A DNA stretch of 64,000 nucleotides from Ectobacillus sp048976805 (lineage in GTDB: Bacteria; Bacillota; Bacilli; Bacillales; Bacillaceae_G): assembly GCA_048976805.1 (NCBI GenBank), contig JBHGUR010000113.1, positions 1 to 64,000 of the forward strand, in the 5' to 3' direction. A program made the translations under genes and the position numbers. This document shows, one piece after another, positions 7,865 through 16,342 of the stretch. Under the pieces are notes generated by a model, which searched no databases, was not told the DNA's origin, and was given only the letters and a program-made list of their open reading frames with translations. Position 1 is the first letter of the stretch. Every line of letters starts with the position of its first letter.

Positions 7865-8590
7865 TTATTTCGCGGCAAGCATGAGAGAAAAAGCGCGGGG
7901 CAGGTTTTCTTGCCAGTATTTCCACGTATGGCCGCCTTGAAACTCCTCGTAATGATAGGGAAAATGCTTTGCCTGCAAAATGGAAAAAAGCTCCCGGTTT
8001 GGATCGATAAAATTATGAACGCTTCCGTCCGTTGTTGTTACATCTGTTTCATTTGTCCCAATTGTATGATACAGCTCTAAGACATGATGATGCGTAAATG
8101 AACGCGCTTGCTCCAATACCGCAGCGTTTACAAACGGAGACTGTATAATCGCTTTTCCGAACGTGTGCGGATATAAGAAGGCGCTTAAAAGCGAAACGGT
8201 TCCGCCGAGCGAATCGCCGATCAGCACGCGCCCTTTTCCCATTTGGTACGTCGGATACTGCTTGTCCAAATATGGAACTAGCTCATGTGCCAAAAAGCGC
8301 ATATAAGCTTTGTTTTGCGTTCCGTTTGGATGGTATTTTTCTTTTCGGTCAACCGTGTTTCGATACGGAATGCCGATAAAGATAGTGCGGTCAATTTTTC
8401 CTTCGCTTTGCAGTGCTTCCAGTACGCCCGCAGCCTTGCCGAACTGTAAGTAATCTTTGCCGTCCTGCGCGATGACGAGCGTGTATTTATGAAGCGGTGT
8501 GAACGAAGCAGGCAAATATATGAGCAGGGCTATTTCTTCCTGCAGTGCCTGGCTGTAAAATGCAATCTCTTGTACTCTCCCTTTTGTCAT
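7865..8590 (-). CDS. yjcH: Alpha/beta-hydrolase esterase YjcH
   Basis: A 241-residue putative esterase of the esterase D / enterochelin-esterase-like group. It has the oxyanion region YTLVIAQDGKDY, the nucleophile elbow GDSLGG (Ser near residue 127) and a late His in FQGGHTWKYW, a complete candidate Ser-Asp-His triad. It is cytoplasmic, with no signal peptide. It heads the yjcH-yjcG-yjcF set, conserved in order with B. subtilis. Another esterase of the same broad group is at 43016-43780 but is not a close duplicate. Confidence 0.87.
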   Translation of the reverse strand: MTKGRVQEIAFYSQALQEEIALLIYLPASFTPLHKYTLVIAQDGKDYLQFGKAAGVLEALQSEGKIDRTIFIGIPYRNTVDRKEKYHPNGTQNKAYMRFLAHELVPYLDKQYPTYQMGKGRVLIGDSLGGTVSLLSAFLYPHTFGKAIIQSPFVNAAVLEQARSFTHHHVLELYHTIGTNETDVTTTDGSVHNFIDPNRELFSILQAKHFPYHYEEFQGGHTWKYWQENLPRAFSLMLAAK

Positions 8591-8754
8591 CCCAATTCCC
8601 CCAGTGAAACATTTACAACCGCTGACAGGTTGTATATAGCTTTTGCCTACATGTGTATCTTACCATAAGAGGGGGAAGAAACGGAATTTTCCTGTGTGAA
8701 GGAGCAGGGAAGAAGTATTATAATAAAAATTAGCAAAAGAGAGGAGAGAACAAC

Positions 8755-9672
8755 TTGAAGCAAGGAAGATATATTGCGTTGCCGCTGGCGGTTTCAATCA
8801 TCGCGATTTCATTTGCCGCCATTTTTGTGAAACTATCAGATGCGCCGTCATCTGTTTTAAGCATGTACCGGCTTTGGCTCGCAAGCTTGTTGCTGTTGCC
8901 GGTCGTTTGGAAGAAACGCGAGGAGTTTGGCAGCATTTCCGGAAAGGATTGGCTGTTTTTGGCTGCCTCCGGCTTTTTTTTGGCGCTTCACTTTTTGCTG
9001 TGGTTCGCTTCGCTAAAGATGACGACAGTGGCCAGCTCAACGATTATTTTGGCATTGCAGCCGCTTGTTTCCTTAATTGGCGGATTTCTGTTTTTTAGGG
9101 AACGGACAACGATGCATGCGATGCTGACAATCAGCATTGCAATCGTTGGGGTAATGATGATTGGCTGGGGCGACATCGGCCTAAGCAAAGAAGCGATTTT
9201 AGGGGACTTGTTATCCTTTTTAAGCGTAATTATGGTCGTCGGCTACTTATTAATCGGGCAAAGTACAGTCAAAAAGGTGTCGCATTGGATTTACAGTTTT
9301 TGTGTATTTTTATTTGCGGCGCTGTTTCTTACCGCATATAATATCGTGACTTTTACACCGTTTCTTGGGTATTCTGCTTCGGATTGGACGATATTTTTGC
9401 TGCTGGCGACTGTGCCGACGCTTTCGCATTTAATTCACAACTGGCTGCTTAACTATGTGAACGCAACTACGATCTCGATGACGATTCTCGGTGAGCCGGT
9501 CGGCGCGACGATTTTGGCTGTGCTTTTGCTGAATGAACGGTTGACGGGAATGCAAATGGCTGGCGGCATGCTCGTACTTGCCGGTGTATTCTTTTTCCTG
9601 ATGCAGCAGCAAAAGCGAATGGCCGAGCCTCCGTTAACGGGCAGCAAGGCTGGTGCGTTTGAAGAAGCATAG
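8755..9672 (+). CDS. EamA/DMT-family transporter
   Basis: A 305-residue inner-membrane protein with ten predicted hydrophobic segments in two EamA repeats. Residues 1-135 include the typical SSVLSMYRLWLASL and MTTVASSTIILALQPL. Residues 145-290 include LSHLIHNWLLNYVNATTISMTILGEPV and an LLNERLTGMQMAGGMLVLAG ending. These match the drug/metabolite transporter pattern; the substrate cannot be told. The start is a TTG with AGAGGAGAG upstream. It is divergent from yjcH across 164 nt and ends in a strong terminator. Confidence 0.88.
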   Translation: MKQGRYIALPLAVSIIAISFAAIFVKLSDAPSSVLSMYRLWLASLLLLPVVWKKREEFGSISGKDWLFLAASGFFLALHFLLWFASLKMTTVASSTIILALQPLVSLIGGFLFFRERTTMHAMLTISIAIVGVMMIGWGDIGLSKEAILGDLLSFLSVIMVVGYLLIGQSTVKKVSHWIYSFCVFLFAALFLTAYNIVTFTPFLGYSASDWTIFLLLATVPTLSHLIHNWLLNYVNATTISMTILGEPVGATILAVLLLNERLTGMQMAGGMLVLAGVFFFLMQQQKRMAEPPLTGSKAGAFEEA

Positions 9673-9705
9673 GCGGGGACTAGGTTGTTCCCGCCTATGC
9701 TTTTT
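9667..9705 (+). terminator. Terminator after the EamA gene
   Basis: GCATAGGCGGG (9667-9677) pairs with CCCGCCTATGC (9690-9700) and is followed by TTTTT. The stem overlaps the stop codon of the gene. Confidence 0.88.
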
Positions 9706-9707
9706 AC

Positions 9708-10076
9708 TCATTTATTCGTCGTTAAATATTCGTGTACAGTTACGATGCACAGGTCGCGAAATTTACCGTCGTCCGTTGTTGCGATGACAGCCGCTTTTCC
9801 GGCTCGTTTTCCTGTGATTAGCACGGTGTCGTTTTTACGTTGAATTTCAATGATGTCACAATGGTTCGTTTCCCAGTTGACTGTTCTGTTTGTTGCAGCA
9901 ATTGGGAGGATTGTGGCAGTCAAGTTTTCAGTTTGTCCGACCTTTAGCTTCAGCTTCGCTTTGTTGATATGGATACCAATTGTGGGAATGAATGGAAGAT
10001 GCGGTTTGTGACTTGCCGCTATCGCGGAAGTGAATACAGGAAAGCTGTTTGTATGCTGCTTATATTTATCGATCAT
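9708..10076 (-). CDS. Small bacterial Ig-like (Big_2) domain protein
   Basis: A 122-residue protein. From about residue 40 it holds one Ig-like group 2 domain: LKLKVGQTENLTATILPIAATNRTVNWETN, then VLITGKRAGKAAVIATTDDGKF and a final beta strand. There is no clear signal peptide or anchor, which is odd for this fold; such one-domain forms could be spore- or surface-associated, but nothing here proves it. GGGGGGA precedes the ATG. It is convergent with the EamA gene and shares the intervening terminator space. Confidence 0.75.
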   Translation of the reverse strand: MIDKYKQHTNSFPVFTSAIAASHKPHLPFIPTIGIHINKAKLKLKVGQTENLTATILPIAATNRTVNWETNHCDIIEIQRKNDTVLITGKRAGKAAVIATTDDGKFRDLCIVTVHEYLTTNK

Positions 10077-10257
10077 AAAAATCCCCCCTTTGGTTGTTCA
10101 TCAGCTTAATCTTTATAATACAGAAAGAGTTTTGCGATTTATTTAAAGGAAAATAAAGAAAATATTAAGATTTGCGAGGGGAAATAAAGAAAAGGGCTGA
10201 TTGTGCCGAGGGGTGGCCGATGGGGTTAGGACATTAATTAATGGAAGGTGGATTTTA

Positions 10258-10446
10258 GTGTTGTTTTTGATTTTGGGTGTATCAGTATCCGCACCTGTTG
10301 GGCTATTGTGCATTCAGAGGACGCTTTCAAGAGGGAGGCTGGCAGGATTTTTCACCGGATTTGGCGCTGCGACAGCCAATTTGATTTATGCGAGCATTGC
10401 CGCGTTCGGGTTTTCTGTCGTTTCAACGTTTTTAAAAAAGTCCGCT
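10258..10446 (+). pseudogene. 5' fragment of a LysE-family amino-acid exporter
   Basis: The frame from GTG 10258 (site AAGGTG upstream) begins LFLILGVSVSAPVGLLCIQRTLSRGRLAGFFTGFGAATANLIYASIAAFG, the first two membrane segments of LysE/RhtB exporters. Homology stops near FLKK (about 10440), after roughly 60 of the usual 200 residues. The frame then continues into unrelated codons and stops at 10536. A deletion has joined it to the next fragment. Confidence 0.7.
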
Positions 10447-10449
10447 GGA

Positions 10450-10610
10450 ACCGCTGCGAATATAGCGGGAGAAACCCTGTTTTCTATATTCCAATCGTTT
10501 ATGATATGGACTGCGGCCATGTTCCGCCCCAAATGACGTTCATTAACGGGGCATATGCCGACATAAAAGCAGAAGATGGGAAGGGCGTTGTTTTGCAGCA
10601 TTTTACATAA
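10450..10610 (+). pseudogene. 3' fragment of an S66 (LD-carboxypeptidase/MccF-like) peptidase
   Basis: In a different frame from the LysE fragment, codons near 10455-10610 read VFYIPIVYDMDCGHVPPQMT, then FINGAYADIKAEDGKG and a stop. This is the C-terminal GH-x-P-x-x-T region of S66 serine peptidases. The catalytic Ser and Glu parts are absent. Together with the upstream fragment it marks one deletion joining two formerly adjacent genes. Confidence 0.6.
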
Positions 10611-10647
10611 CAAATCAGGCAGATTGATAGAAACGGGGGCGCAGAAA

Positions 10648-11910
10648 ATGGAGCGAAACAAGCTGCATAGAAACGTAAAAATCCGTATACTAGATGTTTT
10701 TATTAATAGTTTATCAAGTTCGATGTATTTTCCCTTTTTGGGCATTTATTTTGCTTCGCGGTTTGGAGCAGAGCTAACCGGGGTTGTAATGATTCTTACC
10801 GTAATGCTTGGTTTTGGGGCCGGGTTATATGCCGGGTATATTTCGGATATCATCGGCAGGAGAAACATTCTTCTCGGTGCAGCAGCTGCTAGATTTTTTG
10901 GCGTGCTTTTGATGGTGCTGGCAAATACGCCGATGTTTCAATCAGCCGTTATCACGTTTATTGCCGTTTTAATTATTTCCGTTTGCAGCGGGATTACCGA
11001 ACCAGTCGCGGAAGCTATGGTCATTGATGCTACTGCAAATGAAAACAGAACGTCCGTTTATAATTTGATGTACTGGTTCAGCAATATTTCTGTAGCTGTT
11101 GGTGCGGTTGTGGGAGGGTTTCTTTTTTCTACACATCTCCTGCTTATATTAATGATTTCCTTAGTTCTTTCTTTCGTCTCTGTTTTGCTGATTTCGTTCT
11201 GTATTACAGATACGTACAAACCGGCGCGGGAGTTAGAAGTACAATCGCGTTTTGGCATTTTAAAAGATATTGGGGTGCAGTATAAAAAGGTAAGCATGGA
11301 TGCAACCTTTATGCTGTTTACACTGGCAACTCTATTATTTTTCGTGCTAGAATTCCAGATTTCTAACTATATAGGGGTTCGGCTTGCCAAGGAGCTTGCA
11401 TGGCAAAATCTGATTACTATTGGGCCTTATCATATAAACGTTGACGGGACGCGCATGCTAGGTTTGTTAAATGCGGAAAATACAGTTCTCGTAGTTGCGA
11501 CAACTCTCATAATCGGAAACATGATGAAACGCTTTAGCGGATTAAGTGTTTTAATATTTGGACTGCTGATGTATACGGGCGGCAGCTTTATTTTAGGCTT
11601 CAGCAATGCGCCTATTTTATTATTGGCCGCCGAGTTCGTTGCGACAATTGGGGAGATTATGTTTTGGCCTGTCAGGCAGGCGTATTTGGCAGACCTGATT
11701 CCGGAGCATGCAAGAAGCTCCTATATGGCTGTGAATTCGCTAGTGGTCAGGGGAGCTTCGATGATTGCCCCTTTATTCATTACAATAGGGGCGTTCGTTT
11801 CATCGTTTGTTATCAGTTTGCTGTATGTGGCAATCGGCTTGCTGAGCATTTGGCTTTTTAACATAGCGATTTCTAGGATAAGTGCCGTAAAAGGCAGGGG
11901 GGAGAGTTGA
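10648..11910 (+). CDS. MFS transporter
   Basis: A 420-residue major facilitator protein with about twelve hydrophobic segments. Motif A between segments 2 and 3 reads GYISDIIGRRNIL, and a longer polar loop (DTYKPARELEVQSRFGILKD) separates the halves. Start set at the ATG (10648) behind GGGGGCG; the longer frame to 10576 runs into the S66 remnant. The substrate is unknown; proteins of this type are often drug exporters. The stop overlaps the next start (ATGA), so it is coupled with the GNAT gene at 11910. Confidence 0.86.
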   Translation: MERNKLHRNVKIRILDVFINSLSSSMYFPFLGIYFASRFGAELTGVVMILTVMLGFGAGLYAGYISDIIGRRNILLGAAAARFFGVLLMVLANTPMFQSAVITFIAVLIISVCSGITEPVAEAMVIDATANENRTSVYNLMYWFSNISVAVGAVVGGFLFSTHLLLILMISLVLSFVSVLLISFCITDTYKPARELEVQSRFGILKDIGVQYKKVSMDATFMLFTLATLLFFVLEFQISNYIGVRLAKELAWQNLITIGPYHINVDGTRMLGLLNAENTVLVVATTLIIGNMMKRFSGLSVLIFGLLMYTGGSFILGFSNAPILLLAAEFVATIGEIMFWPVRQAYLADLIPEHARSSYMAVNSLVVRGASMIAPLFITIGAFVSSFVISLLYVAIGLLSIWLFNIAISRISAVKGRGES

Positions 11911-12401
11911 TGATAATGGATTGGACTATCCGTAAGATGGAACAAAAGGATATTGCCAGAGTGCAGCAAGTGGCCAAAATAAGCTGGCATGCAACGTATG
12001 AAGGAATCATTCCATATGAAGTGCAAGAAAACTTTTTGCAGGTTGCTTATAGCCATGACATGATGCAAAAACGTTTAGAGGGTTCTCTTATTTTTGTAGC
12101 AGAGTTTGCGGGTGGAATTGTGGGATTTGCCAATTTTTCTTTAGTAACAGCAAAAGGGGAAGCTGAATTGGCGGCCATTTATATTCTTCCTGAATATCAA
12201 GGAGGGGGGATAGGGACAGCATTGCTGAAAGAGGGCATAAAAAATTTGGATGGCATAAAAGAGATTTATATAAATGTTGAAAAGGAAAATAAAATTGGCA
12301 GAACCTTCTATGAAGCAAAAGGTTTTCAAGTTATAGGAGAATTTGATGATGATTTTGACGGGCATATTTTACAAACGGTGCGGATGGTTTTAGATGTTTA
12401 G
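11910..12401 (+). CDS. GNAT-family N-acetyltransferase
   Basis: A 163-residue protein with the full GNAT layout. It starts TIRKMEQKDIARVQQVAKISWHATYEGIIP. Motif A is AELAAIYILPEYQGGGIGTALLKEGI, with the acetyl-CoA loop YQGGGIGTA. Motif B is NKIGRTFYEAKGFQVIGEF. The substrate is unknown. The ATG at 11910 overlaps the MFS stop and follows GGGGGGAGAG. The pairing with an exporter suggests a detoxification or resistance pair, which is an inference. Confidence 0.85.
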   Translation: MIMDWTIRKMEQKDIARVQQVAKISWHATYEGIIPYEVQENFLQVAYSHDMMQKRLEGSLIFVAEFAGGIVGFANFSLVTAKGEAELAAIYILPEYQGGGIGTALLKEGIKNLDGIKEIYINVEKENKIGRTFYEAKGFQVIGEFDDDFDGHILQTVRMVLDV

Positions 12402-12406
12402 ATTGA

Positions 12407-12433
12407 GGAGCCAATATATCCCGCTCCTTTTTT
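12407..12433 (+). terminator. Terminator after the MFS-GNAT pair
   Basis: GGAGC (12407-12411) pairs with GCTCC (12423-12427), followed by TTTTTT. The stem is short but close to the stop codon. Confidence 0.6.
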
Positions 12434-12470
12434 ATAAGAAGGCTACCCTAAAAATAATCTGTGTTAAAAC

Positions 12471-12604
12471 CCCTTATTTTTAGAGGGGGAGAGTGCTCCC
12501 GGCCGTGTGCAGTAACGGCCAGGGCCTAGTTCTGCCTCGTCCAAAGGAAAACCAGAGGGAGAAGATAAGTGCGGGTTGCTGTTGGTTCTGCATAGCCGTG
12601 ATGG
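12471..12604 (+). repeat. Repeat B, diverged copy
   Basis: Core marks are GAGGGGGAGAGTGCTCCCGGC, GGCCTAGTTCTGCC, GGAAAACCAGAGGGAGAAG and a CATAGCCGTGATGG end, matching the order in full copies. The outer AT-rich ends are not recognisable. The rest of the 12605-12725 gap shows nothing I can name. Confidence 0.55.
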
Positions 12605-12727
12605 ACAGACGTACGTGATAGCAAAATCAACATCGGCCTACCTTGAAAATTACATTTTATGGGATAATTAAAGGTTGCCAACAACGAGTAACTTTTAGGG
12701 GAGCTAAAGTCTAAGTCGGCAAAAAGC

Positions 12728-12767
12728 AAAACCCAAGAAAGCTGTTATAGCAACATTCTCGGGTTTT
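12728..12767 (-). terminator. Terminator after the 77-aa membrane protein gene
   Basis: On the minus strand AAAACCCGAGAA and TTCTTGGGTTTT pair around a loop and are followed by GCTTTTT. Confidence 0.7.
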
Positions 12768-12812
12768 GAGTTGGAGTGAAATTGTGCCCAAATCGAGCTT
12801 TTTAGGCACTTC

Positions 12813-13046
12813 CTACTTGCCGTGCTTTTCTTTTCTTATAATGAGATATAGCCCGACAACAATCACCAAAGTTATTAATACTAATGAAATAGCAGGCATT
12901 CCTTCGCCCCAGCCCAGTGTGCCTTCTTTAGTGGCAATATATGAAGCAGATTGCTTAACAGAGTCTGATACCCGTTCAATTGAATAGACAATAATGCCTG
13001 TTAAAATAGCTTGTACTGTAATTAGAATACCAATGAGCCGTTTCAT
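12813..13046 (-). CDS. Small two-segment membrane protein (77 aa)
   Basis: Two hydrophobic helices, LIGILITVQAILTGIIVYSI (about 3-23) and ISLVLITLVIVVGLYLII (about 54-71), flank a polar loop. The C-terminus is basic (RKEKHGK). GGGGGATAAAAC precedes the ATG. No family is recognised. It stands alone between a repeat B copy and the ABC permease gene, on the same strand as that operon but separated by its own terminator downstream. Confidence 0.65.
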   Translation of the reverse strand: MKRLIGILITVQAILTGIIVYSIERVSDSVKQSASYIATKEGTLGWGEGMPAISLVLITLVIVVGLYLIIRKEKHGK

Positions 13047-13214
13047 GTTTTATCCCCCGGAAATTGAATTAAATGATTGCTGTTCTCTCTAGGTTACCAT
13101 ACTTATTTTGACGTTTCACTGTTTGTTACAGATATTCTGTATTAGAATAAGAAAACAAGACTTAAAGGGGAGCGCTTCGTTTTGGGTTAAGGCATCATGT
13201 TGCGCAAGGATCAA

Positions 13215-14321
13215 CTATTTAGAGCCCCATACTAATTTTGTGTCCATAAGTTTTTTCAGAAGGAAATACGCGGCCGCGCCCGCCGCAGCTGCCGCAACGT
13301 AAAAGAACACAACAGCCCCATAGGGAGCAAATACCCCGGCGATAATTCTTCCCCCCAACAAACTGCAGCATATCACAACACATGGCACAAATACACGGGA
13401 CAGCTTCGCATACAGCAGTATTTTTCCGTTGGCTTCATTCGGTGTTTTCTCATACAGCTTTATACCTGCCAGCAAGCTAAGCAAAGTATAAACGATCGCA
13501 ACCGCAACAGTGGCAATCATCCGATTGAAAATCGTTGCATCGGATTGATTGGGAGAATAACTGAATTGAAATCCCTTTTTCATCGGGCTGTTATCAGGAT
13601 TTTCGTCATATTGAATGGAAATGCTTTGAAGCGGAACCGGCAATGAAACAGTCTCGAAACTTTGCTGGATTGGCTTTGCTTTTTCATAAATTTGCTGGAC
13701 AGAATCTGAACCTGGGCCTAAATGGAGCATGATAATGCTGCTGATAAGGGTGTACAGGCCGATAGGCAAATATAGAAAAATAAAGCTGAGTACCGCTTGA
13801 GAAACAAAGTTGCCGGTAATTGTGCCTACAAATAAACAAAATGTGTACAATGCTGTCAATGTAACAAACGATATAAGGAAAAACATGCTAAAGTCGGTGA
13901 AGTCCTGATGTGCATCGTGAACAGTAGTCTTTTTTACCACGTACATAAGCCCGTAGGTGACGATATGTACACCTGTAATATGGACGAAACCGAACCACCA
14001 TTTTGACAGAAAAATATCGCGCCGTTTAAACGGCATGGAAAATAGCAAGTCGATCGATTGGTTGTTGCGCTCCCAGCCAATCAGCAGCGCGGCTAATCCA
14101 ATTAAAACAAGGATTTGAAAGAAACTGGCTTCGGAATTGAAGTAGTAATGATAATAATAGTGATAGTCTGGAATATCATGGGCCATCCTTCGCTGTTCCA
14201 ATACGGACATGGCCGATTCGTAATAGCTAAAAGGCAGAAAAAACAGGCTGCCAAGCCAAAACAGCCATACGGCCCATTTTCCTTGCTTGTAATTGCGCAT
14301 CCATAATGCTTTATGAAACAT
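13215..14321 (-). CDS. ABC transporter permease, YtrC/YtrD-like
   Basis: A 368-residue protein with six or more hydrophobic segments and a large extracytoplasmic loop between about residues 190 and 260. It starts MFHKALWMRNYKQGKWAVWLFW, a cytoplasmic amphipathic lead-in typical of ABC-2 permeases, and has SMPFKRRDIFLSKWWFG, the loop expected to contact the ATPase. Start set at the ATG (14321) behind TTGGAGGTG, which overlaps the end of the ATPase gene by 11 nt; the longer frame has no better site. It should pair with the 14311-15192 ATPase as an exporter. Confidence 0.82.
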   Translation of the reverse strand: MFHKALWMRNYKQGKWAVWLFWLGSLFFLPFSYYESAMSVLEQRRMAHDIPDYHYYYHYYFNSEASFFQILVLIGLAALLIGWERNNQSIDLLFSMPFKRRDIFLSKWWFGFVHITGVHIVTYGLMYVVKKTTVHDAHQDFTDFSMFFLISFVTLTALYTFCLFVGTITGNFVSQAVLSFIFLYLPIGLYTLISSIIMLHLGPGSDSVQQIYEKAKPIQQSFETVSLPVPLQSISIQYDENPDNSPMKKGFQFSYSPNQSDATIFNRMIATVAVAIVYTLLSLLAGIKLYEKTPNEANGKILLYAKLSRVFVPCVVICCSLLGGRIIAGVFAPYGAVVFFYVAAAAAGAAAYFLLKKLMDTKLVWGSK

Positions 14322-15192
14322 ACACATCACCTCCAAGCGTAGTAATAAAAATATCCTCAAGCGACATCGGCAACTCCTCAAGCAAAATCGGTTGCTCTTT
14401 CCAAAATTTATCTAAAGTTGCTTCAATGCGGTTGTGAATTAAAAGCGTATACACCTTCCCGGTTTGGTTCAGCAGCGTTACGTTGCTGAGATTTTCAAGC
14501 TTTTGCGGCAAAGAGCCTTCAAAGGCAACTTGGATTTTCGCATATTGCTGTTTGATTGCTTCGACGGACGCGATAGAAGCAATCTCATTATCTTTTACTA
14601 CAATAACTGTATCTGCAATTTTTTCAATTTCATCCAGGTGGTGGGTAGAAATAAGAACCGTCACGTTATGTTCTGCCACTTCCTCCACAAGAAACTGCAA
14701 GATTTGCCGCTTGACAATCGGGTCGAGCCCATTTGTCGGTTCGTCCAAAATGATATATTCAGCTTTTGTGGAGAATGCCAAAATTATGGAAAATAGTGCT
14801 TTCATCCCGCGTGAGTAGCTGCGAATCCGCCTTTCGGGCAGGTTAAAGCGCTGCAGCAGTTCATAAAAATAGGCAGTATCAAAATTCTTATACACAGATT
14901 GGTAGAAACGGACAATTTCTTTCACAGTATAGCTGTTTAGTAAATTTGTAGAATCCGGAACATATGCAATGCGCTGCTTCACTTCGGGCATTTGGTGGAC
15001 ATTCATGTCATCATATGTAACCGTACCCGCATCGGGAGTGAGAATGCCGACAAGGGTGCGGATTAATGTTGTTTTCCCAGCTCCGTTTCGCCCGAGCAGC
15101 CCTGCAATGCTTCCTTTTGGCAATGAAAAGGAAACGTTTGATAATACTGTTTGGCCTTCAATGGTTTTCTGTATGTTCTCTGCCTTCAGCAT
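14311..15192 (-). CDS. ABC transporter ATP-binding protein, YtrB-like
   Basis: A 293-residue ATPase: Walker A GRNGAGKTT, the signature SYSRGMKAL (a YSRGM variant of LSGGQ), Walker B YIILDEPTNGLDP, and the switch His in ISTHHLDE. A C-terminal extension of about 75 residues is typical of gntR-linked exporters. It overlaps both gntR upstream (35 nt) and the permease downstream, so the three are translationally coupled. In B. subtilis the ytrA/B system of this type responds to cell-wall stress; the same role here is inferred. Confidence 0.87.
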   Translation of the reverse strand: MLKAENIQKTIEGQTVLSNVSFSLPKGSIAGLLGRNGAGKTTLIRTLVGILTPDAGTVTYDDMNVHQMPEVKQRIAYVPDSTNLLNSYTVKEIVRFYQSVYKNFDTAYFYELLQRFNLPERRIRSYSRGMKALFSIILAFSTKAEYIILDEPTNGLDPIVKRQILQFLVEEVAEHNVTVLISTHHLDEIEKIADTVIVVKDNEIASIASVEAIKQQYAKIQVAFEGSLPQKLENLSNVTLLNQTGKVYTLLIHNRIEATLDKFWKEQPILLEELPMSLEDIFITTLGGDVYVS

Positions 15193-15577
15193 TTGCCTCT
15201 CCTCCTAACTCCTTATAGCAGGCATCCAGCCATTCAACCAATGTATCTTTAGATACACCAAGGTATGTGGCTTCCATCAATATTTGTTTGAATTGCTGCC
15301 TTAGTGCGGCCACTCTTTGTTCATCCTTTCGCGGTGTAAGATGGGCGGAGACAAAGGTTCCTTTTCCGCGCAATGTTTCGATCACGCCCTGGCGCTCCAA
15401 TTCCTGATAAGCTTTGCTTACGGTGTTTGGGTTTACCACAAGCATAGATGCCAACTCGCGGACAGACGGCAGCTTATCGTGGGGAGATAGAACGTCTCTT
15501 AGGATTAGTTCTTTAACGTTGTTTACAATCTGCTCCCATATGGGGAGGTGGCTTCTAGGGTCGAGTTGAATTAACAA
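15158..15577 (-). CDS. GntR-family (YtrA-type) transcriptional repressor
   Basis: A 139-residue protein. It has an N-terminal winged helix starting LDPRSHLPIWEQIVNNVKELI, with LPSVRELASMLVVNPNTVSKAYQELERQGVIET as the helix-turn-helix core and RGKGTFV in the wing. A short helical C-terminal part is typical of the YtrA subfamily rather than a large ligand-binding domain. Start taken as TTG 15577 with GGGAGG 9 nt upstream; the longer frame would run through the operator. It is the first gene of the exporter operon and presumably represses it through the palindrome at 15609-15647. Confidence 0.85.
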   Translation of the reverse strand: MLIQLDPRSHLPIWEQIVNNVKELILRDVLSPHDKLPSVRELASMLVVNPNTVSKAYQELERQGVIETLRGKGTFVSAHLTPRKDEQRVAALRQQFKQILMEATYLGVSKDTLVEWLDACYKELGGEANAEGREHTENH

Positions 15578-15608
15578 TAGCGAAAGCCTCCCTTCCGGCT
15601 TAACAAAA

Positions 15609-15673
15609 TGTCTTAAGTGTACTAATGAAGTTAGTACACTTAAGACATTAATATGTTTTCTTGTTGATGTCAA
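15609..15673 (-). promoter_or_regulatory. Promoter and 17-bp palindromic operator of the gntR-ABC operon
   Basis: A perfect inverted repeat has arms TGTCTTAAGTGTACTAA (15609-15625) and its complement (15631-15647), separated by 5 nt. On the minus strand TTGACA (15673-15668) and TAATGT (17-nt spacer) form a sigma-A promoter whose -10 runs into the palindrome. AGTGTA-N-TACACT is the known core of YtrA-type operators. Binding here would block the promoter. Confidence 0.82.
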
Positions 15674-15998
15674 GTTTAATGAAAAGATGATTGCAATCGG
15701 GTATGAGCCTCTTGGGGAATTTGGGATGAAGGGAAGACGGTATTTCCGCAAAGGCGGGGAAAATAGAACGCATCAAGTGCATATGTTTCAAGCTGAGAAC
15801 GAGCCTGAAATTGAACGCCATTTAGCGGTTCGGGATTATTTGCGGGCGCATAAGGAAGAAGCAATTAAATATGGAGAATTAAAGGAGCGGCTTGCCAAAG
15901 AATTTCCTAGAGATATTGAAGGGTATAGCATCGGCAAAGATGAGGTTGTGAAAAGCTTGGAGACGCGGGCGCTGGAATGGCGAAAGGGAGATAAATAG
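15663..15998 (+). pseudogene. 5'-truncated GrpB (UPF0157) family gene
   Basis: The reading frame from about 15663 gives VDVKFNEKMIAIGYEPLGEF, then GRRYFRKGG-RTHQVHMFQ, EIERHLAVRDYLRAHKEEA and the normal C-terminus. This is the second half of GrpB-family nucleotidyltransferase-like proteins (about 170 residues when complete). The N-terminal half with EHIGSTSVPGLAAKP is missing, and the space is occupied by the gntR promoter and operator. The first Met (15687) has no convincing ribosome binding site. A fragment is more likely than a functional gene. Confidence 0.7.
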
Positions 15999-16287
15999 AG
16001 GGGATATAAAATTACATTTTTCCTATTTTAGGGAACATTATGTCTGATAAAGAAAATAGGAAGTCGGACAGTGAAACCTATGAAGTATTCAAAGATATTG
16101 TTGCTGTTGAAGATTTAAAGGGAATATCGATTCGATGTAACGGAGACTCTGCGGGAGCCTGTTTGGGTTCTATATTTACATGGCGGCCATACAGAATAAA
16201 CAGCACCCCTTTTCCTCTAGTTTGCCGCTTCTGGCAAACCCTTTTTCCGTTAAAGCAGCTTGGCCATCTTTAAACAGGCGCTTGATT
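15999..16287. other. Gap with a doubtful open frame (16040-16273)
   Basis: A plus-strand frame of 77 codons begins MSDKENRKSDSETYEVFKD. Its first 40 residues look protein-like, but the remainder does not and no ribosome binding site precedes it. I recognise no family. It may be the decayed start of a lost gene. Confidence 0.25.
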
Positions 16288-16336
16288 GGATAGAAAAAGC
16301 AAGAGGGTCATCTGAACTGCACCCCTTGCTTTTTCT
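16288..16336 (-). terminator. Terminator after putP
   Basis: On the minus strand GAAAAAGCAAGGGG and CCCTCTTGCTTTTTC form a long stem ending in a T-run. It begins 7 nt after the putP stop. Confidence 0.8.
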
Positions 16337-16342
16337 TCATTA

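Noticed and set aside
16040..16273. Open frame MSDKENRKSD... as a real gene
   Set aside because: Lacks a ribosome binding site, the second half is not protein-like, and no family is recognised; recorded only as a doubtful frame.
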